Below, piece after piece: positions 57,877 through 64,000 of a DNA stretch of 64,000 nucleotides; positions within the stretch are counted from its first letter, which is position 1; the number at the start of each line of letters is the position of its first letter. The notes below the pieces were generated by a model. It made no database searches and was not told where the DNA came from. It was given only the letters and a program-made list of their open reading frames with translations. This DNA is from an uncultured Acetatifactor sp. (GTDB taxonomy: Bacteria > Bacillota > Clostridia > Lachnospirales > Lachnospiraceae), in NCBI GenBank assembly GCA_910589035.1, contig CAJUSI010000048.1, positions 1 through 64,000 of the forward strand, read 5' to 3'. The position numbers and the translations under genes were made by a program.

Positions 57877-58170
57877 ATGCTGGTCACAAAGTACCATGAC
57901 GGAAATTGCGAGGATAAGGAAATTCTGGTTGCTATTGATAAGGCGATAAAGTCCAGTTTGCAGCTTAGGTTGAAAAAGGAACTGATCGAAAACTTCATTA
58001 AATTTGTTGAGAATGCTTTCCGTGATGTCGTACTCAAAACAACCGGTACTGATGTTGACCGTTTGATGCCGCCCGTTTCCCGATTTGGCGGCGGCTCCCG
58101 TGACAAGAAAAAGCTGACTATCATTGAAAAGCTGAAAGTGTTCTTTGAAAAATACTTCGGTCTGGTCAGC
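57877..58170 (+). pseudogene. Type I restriction enzyme HsdR C-terminal remnant
   Basis: The frame reads VTKYHDGNCEDKEILVAIDK, LRLKKELIENFI, then KFVENAFRD, KTTGTDVDRLMPPVSRFGGG and EKLKVFFEKYFGL. These are consecutive blocks of the C-terminal helical domain of type I restriction R subunits. A stretch of about 45 residues normally lies between the second and third blocks, so there is an in-frame internal deletion. The motor and nuclease parts, and hsdM and hsdS, are absent. It is a dead remnant of a restriction system. Confidence 0.75.
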
Positions 58171-58288
58171 CTTACATGGCCAACCGCTGAAAGTAAAACC
58201 ATGAACTACGACTACACAGCAAGACAACCCCCGTTGAGAATGGTGGCAGAAGGAACGCAGGGCAAATCTTATAGCTCGTGAGTATAAA

Positions 58289-58331
58289 ACGGATGATACA
58301 TGGTGCAGTCTATTACTCCTGTATCATCCGT
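58289..58331. repeat. Perfect 12 bp inverted repeat and GC-rich hairpins
   Basis: ACGGATGATACA and TGTATCATCCGT flank 19 bases. Right after it come CGCCCCTTGGGGCG and CCCCGT/ACGGGG stems (58,350-58,400). They lie between the HsdR remnant and the GH140 gene end and may act as terminators or mark an insertion edge. Confidence 0.65.
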
Positions 58332-58426
58332 GACATCCAGGCTCAATACCCCGCCCCTTGGGGCGCTTCAAATCCCATGCCCCGTTGCCTGCGACGGGGT
58401 TACCTCGCTGCCTGCGGCGGGATTAT

Positions 58427-59731
58427 TTACTCCGCTCTCAGTACCAGCACGGTGTCCGTGCCGTCTTCTCTCTCGGGCGGTAGGAAGGACACCTTCTCCT
58501 CGTCCGCCACCGTCCTGATATAGGTCCGAAGTCCCGTCACCGGGTCCATCCAACAGGCCTCCAGGCGTTTCCCCCGGTACGCCTCCAGGGAAAGGGAAAT
58601 CTCCCTTCCCGTATAGCTGTGCGCCAGCAGGAAATCCTCCCCGGCAAAGACGCTGATATAATCGTATTTCTCCCCCTGCTCTCCCAGAAGGTATTCCTGG
58701 GCCGGCCGGCCTTTCTCAAATCCCACGCTTTCCATGAGATTCTTCAGGTGCACCATCTGCGCCCCGCCAGGATGGTGGATCGCCTCCGACCACAGATGCT
58801 TTGCGCCGTATGCGCCCTTCTGTGATTTATCCCGGTAAAACTGCATGATGGAATTGTGCCCGTAGACATGTCCCGCGGCGCCTGCGAATACGCTCCAGTA
58901 GGCGTAGCGCCTGGCGTCCGCCGCCATCCAGTAGGGCTGTGTCTCATCGTGAAGCCCCTGCAGCACCCACTCGTAGGAAGGTTCCCCGTCCAGGATGGGC
59001 TTCGCAGGCATCCTGACCGAATCCCGAGCCACATACCTCCAGTTGTCCTCTCCGAACCACCCCTCCCTTGCGGTATTGTCGTCCCACTCGTTCAGGGTCA
59101 CCTGGTCGTAGCGTCTGTGCCCTGACTGGAAGAGATTGAAATCCAGCCAATCCTCCTCATGGAACCAGAGCGCGGAGCTGGTCCTTCCGAAGGGATGATA
59201 GGTCACCAGCCGGTCCGGCCGGTCCTCCTTCATCCTCCTTCCCATGTGCCGGAAGAGCCCGGGAGCCACATCTCCTCTGACATCTCCGCCCACAATCCAG
59301 ATGATATTGGAGAAATTATGGTATCTGTCCAGCACAAAGCTCATATAGGCGTCCACATTCTCCCGGGTCAGAGATCCCCCCTTCACAAGGCTGCTGCCCC
59401 ACACGGGGAGGATCCCCATGATAAGTCCCAGCTCCTCCGCCATCTTCATCACAGTGTCCACATGGTCCCAGAAGCCGCTCTCCGTATCCGGCCTGGCGGG
59501 ATCTCCCTCGATGAGAGCCCTCTGCCCGGCCAGGTTCGTCTGGCCCGCGGTGTGCACAAAGTCCGCCAGAATCCAGTTATAGCCAAGCTCCTTACGGCTG
59601 CGAAGATAACAATACGCCTCCTGCCTTGAAAGCTTGTGAAATAAAAGCCAGGCAGTATCTCCCAGCAAAAATATCGGTTTCCCGTTCTGCTCGAAATACC
59701 TGCCGTTCTCCGAAATCTTAATCTCGTCCAT
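58427..59731 (-). CDS. DUF4038 glycoside hydrolase (GH140-like)
   Basis: A 434-residue DUF4038 protein, the family including GH140 apiosidases that act on rhamnogalacturonan II. The N-terminus has FLLGDTAWLLFHKLSRQEAY, followed by IIWIVGGDVRGD (conserved acidic loop) and ILDGEPSYEW, with the probable catalytic Glu. The C-terminal part is a beta domain (DUF5060/collagen-binding-like) ending VLVLRAE. No signal peptide, so it acts on imported oligosaccharides. A strong GGGAGG/AAGGAG site precedes the ATG. Confidence 0.85.
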   Translation of the reverse strand: MDEIKISENGRYFEQNGKPIFLLGDTAWLLFHKLSRQEAYCYLRSRKELGYNWILADFVHTAGQTNLAGQRALIEGDPARPDTESGFWDHVDTVMKMAEELGLIMGILPVWGSSLVKGGSLTRENVDAYMSFVLDRYHNFSNIIWIVGGDVRGDVAPGLFRHMGRRMKEDRPDRLVTYHPFGRTSSALWFHEEDWLDFNLFQSGHRRYDQVTLNEWDDNTAREGWFGEDNWRYVARDSVRMPAKPILDGEPSYEWVLQGLHDETQPYWMAADARRYAYWSVFAGAAGHVYGHNSIMQFYRDKSQKGAYGAKHLWSEAIHHPGGAQMVHLKNLMESVGFEKGRPAQEYLLGEQGEKYDYISVFAGEDFLLAHSYTGREISLSLEAYRGKRLEACWMDPVTGLRTYIRTVADEEKVSFLPPEREDGTDTVLVLRAE

Positions 59732-59824
59732 ATTCTCTCCTTACCTCCCGAATCTCTTTCCTGTGATTACACTCCTGCGTCATAAGCCGGCTTTCCTGTC
59801 CTTGCGGGATTATCCTTCCCGTCC

Positions 59825-60045
59825 TCCGCAGAATTGTCTTTCACTGCCCCGCAGAATTGTCTTTCACTGCCCCCGCAGAATTGTCTTTCACTGCCCCCGC
59901 AGAATTGTCTTTCACGCTTCCGCAGAATTGTCTTTTCTGCCCCCGCAGAATTGTCTTTCACTGCCCCCGCAGAATTGTCTTTCACGCTTCCGCAGAATTG
60001 TCTTTCACGCTTCCGCAGAATTGTCTTTTCTGCCCCCCGCAGGCC
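59825..60045. repeat. Tandem array of 23/24 bp units (9 copies and a partial)
   Basis: Each unit begins CCGCAGAATTGTCTTT and ends in one of three variants (CACTGCCC, CACGCTT, TCTGCCC). The order of variants is mixed, implying repeated block duplication. It fills the gap between the 95-residue gene and the GH140 gene. Confidence 0.92.
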
Positions 60046-60092
60046 TGCCGGAAGCTGTCCTTGCACATCCCCTGCTCCGGATGACCGAAATC

Positions 60093-60380
60093 TCACCCTT
60101 CCTCACCGATAAGCTTCCTGACCGCATCCATGATTTCCTCTTCCCCCCGCAGCATGGAGACACGCAGATGCTTTGCGCCTTCCAGCCCCCGGAGCATATA
60201 GTGGGGCTGCTCTACCCGATAAAAAGGCTGTCTGAGCATTCCAAGATAGGTGAGTGTCCCCAGCTCTCCCAACTTCACAATAGTCTCCCTGTCCATCTCC
60301 GTGTCCAATATCATATCGTAAGCCGCCCATCCCGCTTCCTCACAGGGCTCCAGGGATTCCCTTACCTCGATTACCCTCAT
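60093..60380 (-). CDS. Hypothetical small protein
   Basis: A 95-residue acidic protein (MRVIEVRESLEPCEEAGWAA; LGTLTYLGMLRQPFYRVEQP; a terminal helix with MDAVRKLIGEE). No family recognised. The start at 60,380 is preferred because AGGAGG sits 8 bases upstream; a longer frame to 60,428 has no ribosome site. Same strand as the sugar genes but separated from them by 360-410 bases on each side. Confidence 0.6.
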   Translation of the reverse strand: MRVIEVRESLEPCEEAGWAAYDMILDTEMDRETIVKLGELGTLTYLGMLRQPFYRVEQPHYMLRGLEGAKHLRVSMLRGEEEIMDAVRKLIGEEG

Positions 60381-60790
60381 CTTGCGCGCCTCCTCTCGTG
60401 AGTCCATATACTCCCGGAAATTCCGCATTTCAATTCATTATTATGATTAGCCCGTCAAAAGGTATATTTGGCAAATATTCTGTGAATTGTTTGTAAATTG
60501 CATCCTTTTTTATTCCAGGAGACTTGGATTTCAGAGCAATCAATGTACAATTTGAAAACAATCAACACAATTTATGTTGTAAATACCTTATGACGCTTGA
60601 ATCATTATTATATAGTTAACTCATTATTACACAAGCCTTTTAAAATTCTGATTCTATAGCTCCTCAGTCTTTTACAGAAAATGCGATCCGGGAACCGGCT
60701 TTTTCCGCCCAATATGTTTCCGGAAGTCTATAATCTTTCCAAAATAATCTCCCGAAATATTCAGATATCTTTCCCTGTGACACCTTTCCA
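60381..60790. other. AT-rich intergenic region, nothing recognised
   Basis: Clearly more AT-rich than its flanks. It contains only very short frames and a weak CAACA/TGTTG inverted repeat near 60,565. It presumably holds the promoter of the small gene and the terminator of the aminotransferase gene, but neither is clear. Confidence 0.35.
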
Positions 60791-61930
60791 TCACAGATTC
60801 CCTGCCAGCTCTCCCACCGCATCCAGCAGCGCCCGGATATCCTCCTCAGTAGACAGATAGGAAATGCTGGCCCTTACCGTGCCTCCCCTGGCCGTCCCCA
60901 GGTACTCATGGATCAGGGGAGCGCAGTGAAGGCCCGTTCTCACCTGGATTCCGTATCCCTCTGCCAGAATATATCCCACATCCGCCGGACGAAGGCCCTC
61001 CAGGTTAAAGCTCAGCGCCGTTCCTTCCGGCACCCTGTCTCCGTACACCGTAACCCCCGGAATCTCCCCCAGGCCCCGGTACAAAAGCTCCATCAGCGCC
61101 TGCTCATGGCTCCTGATCTTCTCAAGTCCCGTCTCCAGAATATACTCCGCACCCGCATTCAATCCGGCGATGCCCGGCTGGTTAGCCGTCCCTACCTCGT
61201 AGAAAGGCTCCTTTGGCACAAGGGTGCTGCTGTCAATGCCCGTTCCCCCGTACAGCAGCGGCCGCAGCGCAATGCCGCTTCTCACATAGAGCCCGCCCGT
61301 TCCCTGCGGCCCGTATAGGCCCTTATGCCCTGTAAAAGCCAGCATATCGATCCCCATATCGTCCACATCGATGGGAAGCGCCCCGGCAGACTGGGAGGCA
61401 TCCACCAGAAGGCAGGCCCCCGCCCCTCTGCACCACCGCCCTATCTGCGCAATCTCCTGCACGGCTCCCGTCACATTGGAGCTGTGATTTGCGATCACCA
61501 GAGCCGTATCCTCCGTTATGGACCGCTCCATGGCTTCCATATCCGCATAACCGCCCCGGTCGCAGGGAATCTTCACCGGCAGGCAGCTCCCTTCCGCGAT
61601 TTTCGCCCCAAGGCCGTCATAAATCGTGCGCAGCACGGCATTGTGTTCCGCAGCCGTATAGACAATGCGCTTCCTGTCGCTTTGAAAGCCCAGAATCGCC
61701 ATATTCAGTGCCTGGGTGGCGCCGCTTGTAAAAAAGATTCTCTCCGGCTTCTTCACCCCAAACAGCCGTGCTAGGTTTCCCCGGCACAGCCGTCTGCTAT
61801 CCTTATGATTTCCTTCGGGGGAGCTCCCCCTGTACTGTGTCTCAGGGGACTCCCTCATGGCACGGGCCACCGCCTCTATCACCCGGGACGGCTTCGGCCA
61901 GGTGGTGGCCGCATGATTTAAATATATCAT
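60791..61930 (-). CDS. Class V aminotransferase / cysteine desulfurase-like (SufS/CsdA-like)
   Basis: A 379-residue PLP enzyme of the NifS/SufS class. Motifs: YLNHAATTWPKP at the start, TSGATQALN, AEHNAVL, HSSNVTGA, the PLP lysine Lys203 in TGHKGLYGPQG, and the probable sulfur-carrying Cys336 in RTGLHCAPL. It resembles the clostridial group of SufS-like proteins that is not tied to iron-sulfur operons. It follows the isomerase gene by 6 bases on the same strand, so the two are co-transcribed; the functional link is unknown. Confidence 0.85.
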   Translation of the reverse strand: MIYLNHAATTWPKPSRVIEAVARAMRESPETQYRGSSPEGNHKDSRRLCRGNLARLFGVKKPERIFFTSGATQALNMAILGFQSDRKRIVYTAAEHNAVLRTIYDGLGAKIAEGSCLPVKIPCDRGGYADMEAMERSITEDTALVIANHSSNVTGAVQEIAQIGRWCRGAGACLLVDASQSAGALPIDVDDMGIDMLAFTGHKGLYGPQGTGGLYVRSGIALRPLLYGGTGIDSSTLVPKEPFYEVGTANQPGIAGLNAGAEYILETGLEKIRSHEQALMELLYRGLGEIPGVTVYGDRVPEGTALSFNLEGLRPADVGYILAEGYGIQVRTGLHCAPLIHEYLGTARGGTVRASISYLSTEEDIRALLDAVGELAGNL

Positions 61931-61936
61931 CTTTCC

Positions 61937-63304
61937 TCAGCCTTCTACCACTTCAAATCCCATATACCTGGCAATCTTCTTCACAAGCTTCATCTGATCT
62001 CCGAATACCAGAACCTGATGATGGCCGAAGTCTGCCAGATTATGCATATAATCCCTGCCGTTTTCCAGCTTGATAAAATAATGAGGGCTGCAGTAATAGG
62101 GCCGGAACTCCGAACGAATCACCTCGCCCACCTTCACCACCATCTTGTTGCCCATGGGATTGAAGCGTCCGAAGGTTACATACTGCTCCTCGTTCTGCTC
62201 AAAGGCGATCTGCATCTTACCGCCGAATCCCTGCCCGGTAAATGCCCACATGCTGTAGTCCAGATCGGGCTTGTCGAAGCCGTTCATCTTCAGCGAAGGC
62301 ACCGCATGGTGGATGGAAAGCACCTCAGGGGACTGCAGGAAGGGATTGCCCATGAAGGCCCCTCTTCCGGCGCCGTACATCAGCACCATCATGGCCATCA
62401 TGGCGTTGAGATCCTCCTCGCAGGCGCTGGGAATTCCCTCGGATTTCAGCAGGGAATGGCATACGCAGGGCGTAAACTTGCGCTCCTGGGGAATTCTGGA
62501 GGCGCACAGCTCGATGCAGGCCGTGGAGAAAGCGTTGCAGCCGTAGAATTCCATCATGGCCTTGGCCGCCAGGTAATACTTTGCGTCGTTGACCAGCCAT
62601 TCCGGATTTACCTTTGTCTCCTTTGAATTCTCAAGCAGCTTATCGGCGATCTGCTTCGCCTCGTTCTCATCCACCCTGTCCATGTAGGGGAAGATATCCT
62701 TGAAGGGGAGCTTTAACACTTCAAAGCCGTACTGCTTTCTCAGATATTCCACATCCCTGATATTGGACTGGATGCCATAGGTAGGCACCTGTCCGGAGGT
62801 CAGAATCAGCGCTTTGGTGTTGGCAACGCATTTCCGAACCCACAGGCCGTGCAGGATATCGTTCAGATCCTCCATGTCGATGGCGTTGTACGCCTCCACG
62901 CCGATGCTCCTGTTGTAGGCGCACAGATCCGCGCCCTCGTTGCCATTGGAAAATACGATGGTGGTTTTACGGTATTTCTCCAGCTTGGGCACGCGGAAGC
63001 AGAATATCACGAAGGCGTCCACCTGGTCCAGGTTCTCCTCGATCTTATCCCAGGTCTCCTGGGGAACCGTGAGGTTCTCTATGTAGGGAACCGGGATGGG
63101 CTCCATCACGTTCACCTGGGGAATGATATCCTTCAGCTTCTCCCGGATGTCCTTCATGTAATTGGCCGCCCATGCGCGCTCCGCCTCAGGCTGCAGGTTC
63201 TCGGCCTTGCCCGCCCTGCAGGGTCCCTCCCAGAAAGCGGAATGCTGCAGGAATCCCACCAGGGGACGGATGTTCAGTTTCTTCTTCATTGCCGATTGGA
63301 TCAT
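61937..63304 (-). CDS. L-fucose/L-arabinose isomerase family protein
   Basis: A 455-residue protein of the fucose/arabinose isomerase superfamily. Family features: an N-terminal Rossmann domain, AFVIFCFRVPKLEKYRK and VFSNGNEGADL, CEEDLNAMMAMMVLMYGAG (metal-binding Glu region) and HHQVLVFGD near the end (His pair). The exact sugar cannot be told. The start at 63,304 has AGGAGG 7 bases upstream; the frame is open 19 codons further but without a site. Lies between a glycosidase-like gene and the aminotransferase in one minus-strand operon. Confidence 0.82.
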   Translation of the reverse strand: MIQSAMKKKLNIRPLVGFLQHSAFWEGPCRAGKAENLQPEAERAWAANYMKDIREKLKDIIPQVNVMEPIPVPYIENLTVPQETWDKIEENLDQVDAFVIFCFRVPKLEKYRKTTIVFSNGNEGADLCAYNRSIGVEAYNAIDMEDLNDILHGLWVRKCVANTKALILTSGQVPTYGIQSNIRDVEYLRKQYGFEVLKLPFKDIFPYMDRVDENEAKQIADKLLENSKETKVNPEWLVNDAKYYLAAKAMMEFYGCNAFSTACIELCASRIPQERKFTPCVCHSLLKSEGIPSACEEDLNAMMAMMVLMYGAGRGAFMGNPFLQSPEVLSIHHAVPSLKMNGFDKPDLDYSMWAFTGQGFGGKMQIAFEQNEEQYVTFGRFNPMGNKMVVKVGEVIRSEFRPYYCSPHYFIKLENGRDYMHNLADFGHHQVLVFGDQMKLVKKIARYMGFEVVEG

Positions 63305-63404
63305 GTTTAGTTCCTCCTGTTTATGTAAAATTTTAACTTCCTCTACAGAAATAGTATCCACCCACTATTGCGCCAACTGGATTTTGTGCATTTCATGAAA
63401 CGAA

Positions 63405-64000
63405 TTATATTCTCTCTTCCTCCACCCGGTTCAGCACCGCCTCAAAGACATTGGCGGCGGCCCACAGGTTGTAGCTGAACCAGGAGCTGTACGGCGCTCC
63501 GTCGCTGGAGCGTTCCGTCACCAGGCCGTCGCTGGGGCACCACCTCTCGGACAGTACGCCGTATTGCCCGTAGCCCGTTTTCTCCGGATAGAGCTCCAGG
63601 GTCTGCATCATCCATGCTATGGAATCATGGGCCCGCGAGCTGTAATAGTCATCTCCCGTCACTCTGGTCAGGAACAGCAGGTCCTCGTCCGCCAGCACCC
63701 CCATGGGATGGATGTGAGGATTGGAGACGGAGGTCACGGAGCCGCCGCAGGCATTCCAGCCGTCCTTAAGAGGTGCATTCTCCGGCCTTGTGGGATAACA
63801 GTAGCGCCACAGGAATTCATATCCTGCGCTCTGCTTCATATATTCCAGGAAGCGCTTCTTACCCGTGTATTCATACAGAAGCCTGCTGCCGTGCAGGAAG
63901 CTCAGATTTCCCTCCTGGTCCACCGCCTTCCAGGTATCCATGGGCGCTCCGTAGCAGTCCAGCCCGTATACAAAGCGCTGGTAGTAGTCCAGCCCTTTTT
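63405..64000 (-). CDS. Uncharacterised (alpha/alpha)6-barrel-like glycosidase, partial
   Basis: The frame is open to the right edge, so only about 198 C-terminal residues are seen. Trp/Tyr-rich helices (MDTWKAVDQEGNLSFLHGSR, AGYEFLWRYCYPT, DGWNACGGSVTSVSNPHIHP, SSWFSYNLWAAANVFEA) resemble six-hairpin glycosidases. The family cannot be named from this piece. It ends 101 bases before the isomerase start, same strand, suggesting joint sugar metabolism. Confidence 0.6.
   Translation of the reverse strand, partial: KGLDYYQRFVYGLDCYGAPMDTWKAVDQEGNLSFLHGSRLLYEYTGKKRFLEYMKQSAGYEFLWRYCYPTRPENAPLKDGWNACGGSVTSVSNPHIHPMGVLADEDLLFLTRVTGDDYYSSRAHDSIAWMMQTLELYPEKTGYGQYGVLSERWCPSDGLVTERSSDGAPYSSWFSYNLWAAANVFEAVLNRVEEERI

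Noticed and set aside
59825..60045. CRISPR array
   Set aside because: The 23/24 bp units are contiguous, with variants only at unit ends; no unique spacers.

Overview
The window looks like chromosomal DNA of an anaerobic gut-type Firmicute, most likely a Lachnospiraceae member (Clostridia). Supporting signs are strong AGGAGG-type ribosome sites, an EFR1-type flavodoxin-ferredoxin, QueH, YitT and YfhO membrane proteins, DUF2974, a J-domain/Hsp70 pair, an N-acetylhexosamine 1-kinase-like gene, a fucose/arabinose isomerase-family gene, and GH140 and GH78 sugar genes. The genus cannot be fixed from sequence alone. Most genes lie on the minus strand. No tRNA, rRNA or CRISPR array was seen.

Layout: 0-8 kb is a decayed accessory stretch. 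It holds the 5' end of a group II intron, an EFR1 protein, an orphan SUKH-3 immunity protein, a truncated CpaB-like protein, a truncated TetR, a frameshifted membrane GDPD, a DUF2325 gene with an in-frame TAG, and the tail of a rhamnosidase. 7.6-17 kb is housekeeping: polysaccharide deacetylase, queH, superoxide dismutase, a spermidine synthase-like membrane protein, and carB-carA. 17-23 kb is an AT-richer run of small accessory genes: Uma2 proteins, two PPP-type phosphatases (one broken), unknown small proteins and a ribbon-helix-helix pair. 23-31 kb has a self-regulated TetR/oxidoreductase operon, an AAA-ATPase/nuclease, and a convergent J-domain/Hsp70 pair. 31-51 kb is mainly envelope, signalling and sugar genes: EAL-HDOD, DUF308, YitT, YfhO, PuuD-like hydrolase, DUF2974, DnaQ-like exonuclease, MATE, recJ, NahK-like kinase, GNAT, ChbG-like deacetylase, GtrII-like, XRE. 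51-58 kb is defence-like: a 1950-residue DUF4011 helicase-nuclease, a holin-like type I toxin with a facing antisense promoter, and a remnant of a type I restriction HsdR subunit. 58-64 kb carries a GH140-like hydrolase, a class V aminotransferase, a fucose/arabinose isomerase-family protein and a truncated glycosidase-like gene.

The most distinctive feature is tandem repetition. Short arrays with 20, 23/24, 36 and 42 bp units sit between co-directional genes (9.1, 47.4 and 59.8 kb) and inside coding sequences in multiples of three (carA tail, yfhO twice, DUF4011 linker). Two copies of one dispersed intergenic element (47.4 and 57.2 kb) differ in the number of an internal 20 bp unit, which suggests a mobile or expanding repeat family. 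The second theme is decay: at least eight genes are truncated, frameshifted or interrupted. Some of these could be assembly errors rather than real mutations.
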